Assembly (NCBI GenBank): GCA_949752735.1 | Contig: OX457053.1 | Span: forward strand, 10,827,638-10,891,637 | Direction of reading: 5' to 3' | DNA from: Lumbricus terrestris | Taxonomy: Eukaryota > Annelida > Clitellata > Crassiclitellata > Lumbricidae | DNA length: 64,000 nt | In this document: positions 14,380 through 27,000 of the stretch, in pieces | How the letters are laid out: each line of letters begins with the position of its first letter | Numbering within the stretch: the first letter of the stretch is position 1 | Position numbers and translations under genes: made by a program | Notes under the pieces: generated by a model | The model's input: only the letters and a program-made list of their open reading frames with translations | The model's database searches: none | What the model was told of the DNA's origin: nothing

Positions 14380-17013
14380 GTTAGCTTAGGTTGATCGCTT
14401 CTGGATCTTTTCTGGTTTTTGCAATGCTTTATTAGTGGGGAGAAATTTTGTCAATGCTTTATTAGTGAAGAGATATTTATGGCTATATTTGAATTGAAGT
14501 AAAAAATAATGGTTTATATTGATGATTATTTATTTTGTTGTTTACTTTAAGCATGTCTGATATTTTACATTTTTGTCGTGCAGAGATAGTGTTTTTCTTC
14601 TGATGGAATCTCACGACGACTGATTGTCTTGATTTTATTTTTGCCTTAGTTATGACACGTTCACTGATTGGTGACAACACTTGCCCTGTAACTTGAAGAA
14701 TGGAGGTCTGAGTATGGTAATTTTTTCTGAATTGTAGATGAAGAATGGCTATCTGAGGCTCCAGGCTTTATGTCGGTCACGAACTTTAACGCAGAAATTC
14801 GTCAATCTGAGGTTTAGGATGATGAACTTTCAGGTGAAGATATTCCGCATTCTGCAACGGTATCGTAACGCTTTCTTATTTACAGCAAATAAATTTCCTA
14901 GTGTTTCTTTTTAGCTTGTCGTGATCTTCTAAGGTTTGAGCTACATCTGTACTTCTTTCCTTAACCGCATTGTGTGGCTCAACTTTGTGTTATCAATTTT
15001 TGAATATCGGGTCTAACAGCGATACCACAACATCAGTGTGGCTTCATGCTATTGGAAGGTTTAGAATTTGTCCTTTGAGCTAAGACAAAGAAACAAGTGT
15101 AGAGCTTAGAACTGCTGGTTGAGACATAAATCTAAAGTTGTCTCGACTGTTCAACCGATTGGATCTTAGTGTAGAGCATATTATTGTAATGTAAATCTCT
15201 GAGAATTTCTCAGCATCCACAAAAGTCAGGTCAGGGTGATCAGTTTAGTCACCAGCGCAATACGCTGCGCAAGAGACACTCAGAGTGCCACGTTCAATGA
15301 ATTGGACCTTGCCTCAAATCGTGGTATCTTCTAGTCTATTCTATGTTATTCACGGATTTTTACAGCGCCTCTCACAGTACAACCTAGTGGGTTGATTGAT
15401 TATTGGCTGTTTGAATGATTGACTGATTGATTGATTGACTGACTGACTGACTGATTGATTGATTGATTGATTGTAGCGTTACTGTCGTGGGTTTTTCCAA
15501 CGTCAGACGTACAGGAAGCAGCAACAGAGTATCGTTGTTCTTCAGTCCGCTATTCGTATGATCGTTGCACAGATGCGATACAAGCGGTTAAGGATCGAGG
15601 TTCGATGATTCTATTTATCTCATAGTTTTACACATGTAGTGTTCTCGCCTTTACTTCATTCCCACTAGGAGCAGATATATCACTTAGGCTTTCTTTTTGG
15701 GACCCTAGCAGATGCAGCCAAGTTGAACCCGAGCATGATTGCTGTTGTCAATTTGTGGCATTGAAAGTCTTGTTTCCACCAGAAAGCTGCTTTGTTTGAC
15801 TGTAAAACAGCAGAAAAGTTTCTAAATGCACCATTCTTATTTACTTAAACTTATATAAAAATTGTTTAATTGATATCCAAATGCTTTATTGTCGTTGGTA
15901 TTATTATTAAAAAATTAAATTAATATCCAAATGCTTTATTGTCATCTTTATTATAAAAAAATTAAATTAATATCCAAATGCTTTATTGTCATCGTTATTA
16001 TCATCATGACTGAAGTCATCATCAGAATGTTTGTTTTTTATCACCCCGGCCCAACTGTTGTTTTATTCAGGATGCGAAGATGAAGGAGGCTGAGAGAATC
16101 CACGTGGAGGAAGAGGAGGTCCTACGTAAGCAGATGAACTCTAAGAAGGCAAAGGAGGAGGCAGAAAGACTTCATCGGGTAATTACACCGCAAATTTATC
16201 GCTTCTCCATTTTGCTTTCTAGTTCAAAGTCAGTAAGTTGACGACTTTCAGTTACGCCATGATTAACATGATTAATCTTTTACCAGTGTGCCCCGAGAAT
16301 ATCCGCTGAAAACGGCCTTAAAATTTAAAAATGAACGGGTAAAGGGTTAACATTCCCGGCTGTCTCAGCAAATCTAGGCGCATGGTAATCGCAATCTCCA
16401 AATTTCTAGAACGAAAGCCAAGTACGGGGCACCAGCTTATTGACGAGCACTGTGTCTAGTCAGAAGGGTTGTCCAGAAGGGGAGTCCGGAGGCCGTAGCC
16501 TTTACTACAGCTCTCGCACTCCTGTTTACAATACATTTACATTCACTGGCATGAAATTATTGAATCTGACATGTGCTTGACATGAATCATCAATACAGGT
16601 GTTGTGTTCAGGTGTTGTGTTGTTTTTCTGCTGCAGGAGCGACTGGCGCGCATAGAGCAGGAGGCCGTGGATGAGGAGAAGCGCCAGCGCCAGGATGCGA
16701 TGAACAAAGCGAAGCAGATCGAGAATGCAGAACGGAGACGTCGCGCTCCAGTCGACGACTCACAGATGGTCGACGAAATGTTTGGATTCATCGATACGCA
16801 GAGTGATGTCTCGGAGAACGCTGGTCCAACGGCGTTCAGGGTCTGAAGCTGATCTCATCTTTGTAGGACTTATGATGTCTGGTTAGAAACTGCCAGAGTG
16901 TAGTGGTTAGGGTGATGGACTGTCAACCGTAGGGCTAGGGATTCAAATCCTTACCAGGGCAGAAATTCTGTACTGTAACTTTGAAGCTGGTTCATTTTGT
17001 ATATTATATAACG

Positions 17014-17044
<31 letters not shown>

Positions 17045-17978
17045 TATATATTATATATATATAAAATTATATATACGCACATATACATAGTATAAATATA
17101 TATATACATAGTATACATATATATATACATATATACATAGTATACATACGTATATATGTATGTTTATATACATGTACTTGTATGTATATATATGTATTAT
17201 GTATATTGTATATACATATATGTATGTATGTATGTACATGTATTATGTATATTGTATATACATATATGTATGTATGTATGTACATACATATACAAATTAT
17301 ACATATTTAGACATAATTACATAATATATATGTATGTATGTATACTTGTTAATATCTATATAATATTATATATATATATATATATATGTATACTTGGTGT
17401 TAGGACTTGGAGGAGCAGCGTCGTGTGGCCATAAAGAACCAGGGAACCAGTATCTCCGGTGACACTCGTCTTCCTATGCCGGACGACGAAGAAGATATTT
17501 CGCAGTACAAATTTGCCAAGTTTGCTGCAACCTACTTCCAGGGCAACGCCGTTCCACTGTACACGAGACGCGTTCTGAAACACCCGCTGCTACCGCTGAA
17601 GAGTGAAGGAGATCAACTGGTCAGTTTTTGCGCAATTTTGCCCACATATATTTATCAGCGTTGCCACTCTAAAAAATGAAAACATTCAAGTTGGAGGGCC
17701 GAAAAAACCCAAGAAAACCCAAGTTCAGCAAATCTTTTGAAAATTTTCTGAATTTCTCGTCCAAAAAATCTCAAAAATCGTTCGAAAATGTCCACAATTT
17801 TCCGAAAATGTCCAAAATTTCTCAAAAATATCCAAAATTTTCCGGTTTCTTCCGTCAAAAATAACCCAAGCAAAAAACCCAAGTTCTTCCCGAAAAAACC
17901 CCATTTCTCAAGTTCGGATCGAAAAACCCAAGATCTTGTGAAAAAACCCAAGGAGTGGCAACGCTGATATTTATGCAC

Positions 17979-18040
<62 letters not shown>

Positions 18041-21000
18041 GTATATTGTGAGAGGCGGTGGTGTAGGGGTATGTTCGGTGCTTGGGAGCCAGAATGTTTA
18101 CGGATTTTAATCCTCGTTAAGCAACAATTTCCTCCTGTCCGGTTTTACTTGAATGTTATTCTGCATGTTTAAAAAGGTGTCTAACAGAAAAATCTACAAA
18201 TATCTATTAGCATATGAAAATCATGAAGAATTCTTCTTTAAACTGGAGATAGGTATTAAGGAATTTTTTCAGCCATTTAATACATTTTTATTTAAAGTCT
18301 GATATTTATAATGTAATATAGCCATTTAATACATTAATACAGTATAGCGTTTATTTGATATTCTTAAGTAGTTAGAGGTTAAGTGCATTCGACACCTGGT
18401 GATTGACTTGGAATATTATATTTAACAAAGCTGGTCTTCAGTTATAATATAGGCCTAAGTTGTTGACCACAGCAATCTGCATATATGCTAGTCCCACACA
18501 CACGACAAGTTTACCTCTTTAGTCTATTATTATCATTATTATCGCTATCTGCGTGCATTATGACATTTATATAGCACATTTTTAAGTATCTTGCAAAGCA
18601 TTAAAGGACATATTGCAACTAGATTCTTACATCAGGTAGCAAAATTATTCTCTTGTTTATGTCACTTGTGGGCCATGGGTTTTTGTTATGTTACCCTTTT
18701 ACAGTTTGAAAATGCTGAGTAAAAAATAATTGTATGACTATTGTCACTTTGTTTTCCATTTCAGCACATTGGTTGCTTTATTTCTTTGATTCCGCTACAT
18801 ATTTGGACTTTTTGTATTTAATGTCTTTGATGCGTAACTCTTTAATAAAGTTTAAGAATGTACCCGTGGCAGTTGTTGAAGACAAGTTTTGTTTACATTG
18901 CAGGCTGCACTGGCTGTGTGGATTACGATTCTGCGGTTTATGGGCGACTTGCCGGAACCAAAATTTCACACATCTATATCGGACATTAAGGTTACTTCTT
19001 ATGATATTATGTGTTTTGTTGCATTTGAGGTTTATATGAAGGAGTAGATCAGGATGTCAGTGTAAATAATAATATTTTCTTTTAATATCTCAATCTGACA
19101 CACCGCAGAACGATCACAAGTACATGTTATACGAAATACGGCCCACTGTAGCACGACACGCAGATCGGCTTTACAGCAGTGGGTTCGGTAACTTAACTAA
19201 TGGCCTAAGAACTGGATCACTTCTGGACGGCCAAGCCAGAAGTGGGAGGGGCTATCTTTATTTTTAGCAGAACCCGAGTCAAGCAACACATCAGCAAAGC
19301 GCCTGCGGCAGCTAACAGAAAATTCAAATAAATTTTTGCCCTGAGCGGGGCTTGAACCCGAGTCCGCGCGGCTGACTCTCAGTTTAACGACCAGCGCTCT
19401 CACCACTGAGCTACGGGACCCATGTTTGTTTTGGCTGTCAGCATAAGATGCATGTTTTAAGGTACTTAATTAGTACTTATTCCTTCCTGTGCAGTTCTGC
19501 ACATCGGGCTACGCATGTCCTCCACTCGTCGCTGTCCATTGCCAGCTCCCTTGTCTCGTCCGAAGATATCTCCGAACACCCCAAGTCGTCTCTAATAGTC
19601 ATCTGCGAGTTCTTCCATGGTCTTTCTCTCTTCCTTCTTTCACCAGTATTCCAGGACATCACCTCTTTTGCTCTGCAATCTTTTTTCCATACGGAAGACT
19701 TGCCCAAAACACCCCAGTTCTTCTGATGATGTTTTCTATATATCATCTTGCCCCGTCCTCTCTTTTATGGTCTTGTTAGTTACCCTGTTGTGCCATGATA
19801 CCCGTAGCATTTTCTCAGCCATCTATGATGTGCTGCTTCCAATCTCTCTCTGTTTGCCGCTGTCGTCTCTGATCCATGTAGTAATGGGCTCAAGATCATG
19901 GCATCATGCAGTCGTATCTTAGTTTTCTTTTAGGGTGTGAGCATAAAGTACCTGTTTTTAGTGTTTAGGTTATATCTAGGACAGCGGTTCCCAACCCATG
20001 GCCCGCGGGCCAAAAGTGACCTGCCTGGCCTACAAAAATGGCCTGCAGCATCTCAATGAATTAAGAAAAATATATGCAATAATTGCAGTAATTGACAATT
20101 TGGACATGATAGAATATATAATTCTTTTCAATTACAAATTATTCTATTTGAAGTTAATAAATCGCATCAAACATTCTATTTTGATTCAATTATAACAATT
20201 TTATATGCCGTTAGTTAATTAAATTTTAGCCTTGGGGCCCCCTAATGTCCTTCAACTAAGAAAAAGTGGCCCTCGTGTCCTCCAACTTAGAAAAAGTGGC
20301 CTGCCAGTCAAAAAAGGTTGGGAACCACTGATCTAGGACATCTTTCATTCACTGGCGATATACACAGGATGGAGCCAACAAACTGCAGTTTAATGACCTG
20401 AAGTGTCATGATAAGGTCATTAATTATTAATTCATTAATGATTGTTGTTGGTTAGGATACGACTCCAGTCATGACAAAGATCTACTCAACGTTGGGTCGA
20501 AAATTCAACAAGAAAGATCTTGAAGAAGCTCAGAGAATGGGACAGGAGCTCGTAAGATTCAAACCATCGTACTCTTTCTACGATAATCTTCGCGAATAAT
20601 CTTCCATATTGTGCAGTGATTGGGCGCGCTTGAAATTTGTACATTCAGTTTAGTCAGTGGTCAATTATTGATCTGGTGGAAAGGTATTTAACTTTTCGGA
20701 GTAGAAGTGTTTCTGATGTGAACTGAACTGAAATGTTAGACCCACTTTTTCTGTTGCATACCTATTCAGATCCCTTGGACAAATGGACAATGCTTTTATG
20801 GGGTGCCTGAAATGCACTAAAACTGTCAAATAAATGCATGCATAAATACATACATTCATTCATTCATACATTCATTCGTTCATTCATTCTGTGGATTTAT
20901 ATAGTGCTTCTTCAAGAAACCTACTCAAGCAGTGTAGGTGTTGTTATAAACACAACAATGTGCATTGATTTCGTAAAGTTTCCAAATATTCACATGAAAG

Positions 21001-24000
21001 ATGGCAAGCAGTTGTGACGTAAGAAAACCTCTTTTATTTTCCCAGATGTGATTGTTCATCTCTGCTGTGTTGAACAGAGAAAAAATCTTTGGGCAGCGTC
21101 TCAAGGGTAATGAAAAGCTGGTTCTGATTGCATTGTGTTGTGATTGCATTGTGTTCTGATTGCATTGTGTTCTGATTGCATTGTGTTCTGATTGCATTGT
21201 GTTCTGATTGCATTGTGTTCTGATTGCATTGTGTTCTGATTGCATTGTGTTCTGATTGCATTGTGTTCTGATTGCATTGTGTTCTTATTGCACTGTGTTC
21301 TGATTGCATTGTGTTCTGATTGCATTGTGTTCTGATTGCATTGTGTTCTGATTGCATTGTGTTCTGATTGCATTGTGTTCTGATTGCATTGTGTTCTGAT
21401 TGCATTGTGTTCTGATTGCATTGTGTTCTTATTGCACTGTGTTATGATTGCATTGTGTTCTGATTGCATTGTGTTCTCATGATGTCATTGTACGCAGGAG
21501 AAGGAGCCGATTCCGACGGCTAAGGAGGCAAAGCAGACGGTCCAGAAGAAGAAGCTCGTGTCGCTGACGCTGAAGAAGAAGTCGAAGATCACAGAACAAG
21601 TCGCAAGTAAACTGAAAGACGGCGAATACGTCGGAAGTGGCAACGCTCTGCTTGAAGAACGACCGACGTCTAACTTAGAGAAACTACATTTCATCATCGG
21701 CCACGGCATTCTCAGGCCAGAACTGAGGTGAGTTGCTGCACTTGTTGCTTCAGTGTTGCATCAATCCATCCTCTGTGTTGTTCGGTGATTTTTTATTGTA
21801 TTGTATTATACCGATCAGTTGCTGTTTAGCCATGCTGTATAATTTCAAGGTTGACGAGTGTTACCCTCCTCTTTTATCCTGGCTTGGGACTGGCACCAAA
21901 GAATGGCGGGTTGGACACTACGTCACACTACAGTAATGCAATATTTGATGCCTGAGGCAGTGAGGCTGACTGCTGTATGTTGATGGTCCGACATAATACA
22001 CATGTGGTGGTGTATTGTATTGTATTTGGTAGCCCACTGGGTCTTTTGATGCAGTTTTTACTTGCTACATCAAACAGTGCATAGTGACTCTGGACAAGTT
22101 TTTGCATTGATGATCATCTAATTCATTGAAATTTTGCACATAACAAAATACACTGTGAGCCATAAAAAACCGTGCCAATTTATTTTTAGCTATATCTCGG
22201 TCGATATTTTAACAATTTTATATCTTTTTGTGTCGTTTGAAAGAAAAATTAAATCTCTACGATTTACTTATTTACTTGCGCGATGACGTCATATCCGTTT
22301 CGCAGCATAATGTAAATAAAGTTGATGGTTGAAAATTTGAGTTAAAATTTTAAAATGTTGAGCTTTGATGATAAAATTTTAATTAAAAATCTGCGGGAAT
22401 GCAAAAATTATTCTTCTAGACGATTAATTAAGGAGTTTCCGAACAAGAATTGGAAAAGAAAAACATTAGATGACTTTCTGCGAAAGTTGAGAACTACCGG
22501 TTCAGTTGAACGCGCTGCGGGAAGTGGTCGGCCAAAATCGTCGCGAACTGAAGATAATATCGCCGCTGTCAATGAATTGGTTCAGAGCCAGGAAGACAAG
22601 CCTAAAACACATCTTTCAACCAGACAAATCGCGAGAGAGCTGAATCTTACACAAACGACGGTCAGACGCATTATTCATAACGATTTGGAACGGAAATGCT
22701 TATGGAACAGCGCGTGTACCAAAAGCGCATTCAGAACACTGATGAACTTCGGCAGTGTCTCGTATCCGTCTGGAACGATCTGGAACAACATCTTATTGAC
22801 ACTGCAATTGATCAGTGGCGACGTCGCTTGGCAAAATGTGTACGTGAAAAAGGAAGTCCTTTTGAACACAAACTTTAAACAAATAAAGGCACTGAAAAAT
22901 TGTTTGCATTTAAGTAGTAAAAATGCAGCATTGATCGATTCTCACGTGTTTTTTTAGTGTCTTCAGTTTCGCAAGACAAGTTTAACATACATGTAGGATG
23001 AAATCGATAATGTTTATTTCTGCTCTTTAGAGTATTGATTCCTGTTTCAAATAATGCAAAAAGTGTAAAAATCGATAAAGAAATGACAGAGATATAGCTA
23101 AACATAAAGTGGCACGGTTTTTTATGGCTCACAGTGTAGATAAATAGAAATAAATTACACTTCGATTACTAGAAATGCAATGATCACAATGTTGCAATAT
23201 TCAACAATTAGAATCTACTACCTGCCATTGCTCCTTGCCTCGTTTATTTTTCTGTCTTTGTTCCCCTTACAGGGATGAAATCTACTGTCAGATTTGTCGT
23301 CAGTTAACGCAGAATCCCAACCGGAGCAGTCACGCTCGCGGCTGGATACTCCTGTCTTTGTGCGTCGGATGTTTTTCTCCAAGCGACAAGGTAAGTCTTT
23401 TGCGAGATTTTTTAATCCATCAACTTTTTTGTTTAGCTTACTTAAAACGTGAGCATGGTCTTTAAATCTAATCCTAATAAAAAGACAGGTTTGTGTGAAT
23501 GACTGATCCAGGGTAAAATGCAGTCCTAGCTCTTACTACTTGTTGACAACGAGTGACAAGAATGTAGTTTTATCACTGCTCTGGACCAAGTGCCTTTTTG
23601 AACACTGTTCTCTGTGAGAGGCGTTATATGCAATGCAATGCAATAGTTGCCTTTGTTATTTAAAAAAAAATTCATTGTTAAAAATGAGAATCGGATGTAT
23701 CGCATTTTATTGCATTTATCACCTCTCAGAGAGAAGGCACTCCCAGCGCAAGAGACCCAGAGAAGAGAATGTGGTCTTGAGACAATGGAAAAAAGACACT
23801 TAGCTCAACAGGGTGTGAACGAATTTTAAAGATGTTTCTCATTTGTAATACAGAACATTAGTTGATGATTTTTGATACAGTTTGTGAAGTACCTAGTTGA
23901 TCATTTTTGGTACAGTTTGTGAAGTACCTGAGGTGCTTCATCAAGGAAGGCCCTCCCGGTTATGCGCCGTACTGCGAGGAGCGTTTGCGCAGGACATTTG

Positions 24001-27000
24001 CAAATGGAACACGCAATCAGCCGCCATCTTGGTTGGAGCTGCAGGCGACAAAGTCGAAGAAGCCGCTCATTCTACCGATTACGTTCATGGACGGCAACAC
24101 GAAGACGCTGCTCGCTGATTCGGCGACGACTGCTCGTGAGCTCTGTCAACAGCTCGCGGATAAGATTGACCTCGTTGATCAGTTCGGATTCTCTCTTTAC
24201 ATCGCTCTTTTTGACAAGGTACAGTTGCTCTGTTGAAATACAGTTGCTCTAATTTGCGCCTCAGATTCACATTTCTGCGCTTCAGATTCACATTTCTGCG
24301 CTTCAGATTCACATTTCCGCGCCTCATATTCGCATTTCTGCGCCTCGTATTCACATTTCCGTTCATCATATTCACGTTTTTGTGCCTCATGTTCACATTC
24401 CACACCTAAGATTCACATTTCTATCATTCATTTATTTCAGTGTATTTATTTTGAATGTCATCAGTATTTCCCAGGACTTTTGTGTCGACCACTGCTATTT
24501 TGCAGTAGCCTTTGGTGAAGGTTGTATTGGAATATTCTTTCATTTCATCCACCCAACCAGTATATACTAAATACTGTAAGCCAGATATAGAATCCTGAAA
24601 ATTTATGGTGATGTGCTTTCGGTAGAATATGATTTTGCCCACAGTATTTTGCTTACTAGAAGTTCACATCATGGATGTTGCATGAATTATTTCTTAGGTC
24701 TCGTCGCTTGGAAGTGGAGGTGACCACATTATGGACGCAATCTCCCAGTGTGAGCAGTACGCCAAGGAGCAAGGCGCTCAGGAGCGCAATGCTCCGTGGC
24801 GTCTCTTCTTCCGAAAGGAGATCTTTGCTCCGTGGCACGACCCAAAACTCGACGGAGTGGCCACGAATCTCATCTACCAACAGGTCGTTCGTGGAATCAA
24901 GTTCGGAGAATACAGATGTGATAAGGTCTGTGACTGGAAACTGTTTTAAAGAAACTGTTTTAAAGATAGATTAATGGTTAATTGTGATTGCTTAATAGTT
25001 ATTAACCCTATGATGTAAGGTGAAGTTTACTACCGGTACTTGTTATTTCAGTTATAAAACGTGATGTTAGCGTTGATTTTATTGATTAAAAACGCGGGAG
25101 GTAAGTGTATAGGAAGGTAAACATTATATACAGAGAGCTGATATTCAGATTCATGGTCAATCAAAGAGATAAATTTGTGGAGGTTAAATTTGCAGTAGGA
25201 GCTGGCTGATATTTCATTAAGTAAGTAACTGGAACTCGCTCTGTGATTCGAAGAATTGTGGCTGTATAGTCGGGTCATTTCATACTAAGAATAGCCTGGT
25301 TTTGTCATACCTTGAAAGCATGATGATGTAATGCCTAAAAATAGCATGATGATGTCATACCTAAAAATATCAAGGTGATGTCATACCTAAAAATATCAAG
25401 GTGATGTCATACCCAAACATCCTCACGATATTTGAGTTTCACCGATTTCAAACCATTCAACAGTGCTACTAAGTTTAAACGTAATCATCTTGAACGCAAT
25501 CATCTTGAACGCATAAATAGGAACGTCATCATTTGACTGTTCAATGGCAATTCAGATATATTAAATGTTCGCATATTGACCTATGGTTGTATGATTGGAC
25601 TGTGAAATGTTAGCTGTTTACAGTGTATTTACAAGCCTAAAATATTACCATGCTGTAGATAAAGTAGACGACCATGGTGATTGAGTTATGATCTTTTTGT
25701 AATCGTAAATTTATATAGCGCCTCTGAAAAGAAACTCCTCTGAGCGGCACTACGAATTTATTTCTGATAATTATTGAATGTACTATTCTGACTGTAGAAT
25801 GAAGATCTCTCTGTGATTGCCGCTCAACAATACTACATCGATTATGGACCGGAAATGTCAACGGATAGGTTGCAATCGCTTTTGTCGTCGTACATTCCCG
25901 ACTCTTTCCTTCAAGGTCCAAAGGCGGTGCAGAGTTGGATGCAGGTCGGTCATGTTTATTCATGAAGTTTAGGGGGCTGGTCATGTTTATTCATGAAGTT
26001 TAGGGAATTGGTCATGTTTATTCATGAAGTTTAGGGAATTGGTCATGTTTATTCATGAAGTTTAGGGAATTGGTCATGTTTATTCATGAAGTTTAGGGAA
26101 TTGGTCATGTTTATTCATGAAGTTTAGGGAATTGGTCATGTTTATTTATGAAGTTTAATTGTAGTCATGATCTTGGGATTTCTGCAGCACCCAAATAAGC
26201 TAATGCGCAGGAACCAGCTTACTCACAGGCGCTCAATAAAACAAAGTCGATAGGCAGAGGCCCAGATCTGTAGAGTCAAGCAGGCAGTTATTCAGGCGGC
26301 TAGGGTGGATGATTTATAGAGTTGAAATGGATGTAGAGGGAAGTGAAGAAATCTGGATAGGATCTGTTAAAAATCAATGTGAGTGAAAGACCTGCAAAGA
26401 TGTATCGCGAGGTGGAGTTTTGGAGAGTTTTTATGCTGGGTCAGATGTTTGTCGTAGTGCTGGTAGATGTTTGTTCCAGGGTTTCAAGGTTTGTTTTAAG
26501 GGTTGTAACAGAGTTAATAAAATTAATTCAGTGGTTTCCGGGCTCAAAAGAAGCTTCTTAGAAGTGTGTCCGAACACTTTAACAATCAGCTACATTGGTT
26601 CCCAAGTTGACTTATGCACTTTTGTTTGTTAAGGTGTTAAACATAACCTGTGGCTGCATTTTGTTCCGATATTATGTTTCTGCGGACTTCCATCCACTTC
26701 ATTTTTCTTTAATCAGCATGTAATCTACGGTAATTTTATCTGTATTTAATTTCGATTTTTATATGAAATGTAGGAAATGTTTATGTAGAATAGATGTTTG
26801 TTTGGACGTTCTGTTTGGTCTTTGGTTTCATGTGACACAGTTGTGTTGATTGCCCATTTAAACTCTCCATTGTTTTCCAGGGCATAACAAACACTTTCCG
26901 CAAGAGTTACTTTGTCCTGGAGCGGATTCCTCCGCTTCACGTCAAAGAAGACATCGTCAACTACGCCAAGTACAAGTGGCCGCTCTTGTTCTCACGATTC

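Noticed and set aside
14834..14860. Extended exon 16 ending at the later GT (adds VKIFRILQR)
   Set aside because: The shorter exon aligns exactly with the fly neck spacing. The extension is in frame but would insert nine residues in an IQ motif.
19109..19187. Possible extra myosin exon after a CAG acceptor ([12 protein letters not shown])
   Set aside because: Absent from homologues; exon 21 joins exon 22 directly in frame. The 79-nt length to the next GT would shift the frame.
19350..19421. Possible tRNA gene on the minus strand
   Set aside because: A and B boxes are present but the cloverleaf, especially the acceptor stem and CCA-side pairing, does not close. It continues into a SINE body.
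21034..21469. Minus-strand frames encoding repeated NAIRTQCNQ peptides
   Set aside because: Pure product of the 16-bp minisatellite; the same frame shape appears in all three phases.
23881..23915. Exon 25 starting at the upstream acceptor
   Set aside because: It reads into TGA after 13 codons and is out of frame with the conserved FERM sequence. Kept only as a finding about alternative use.
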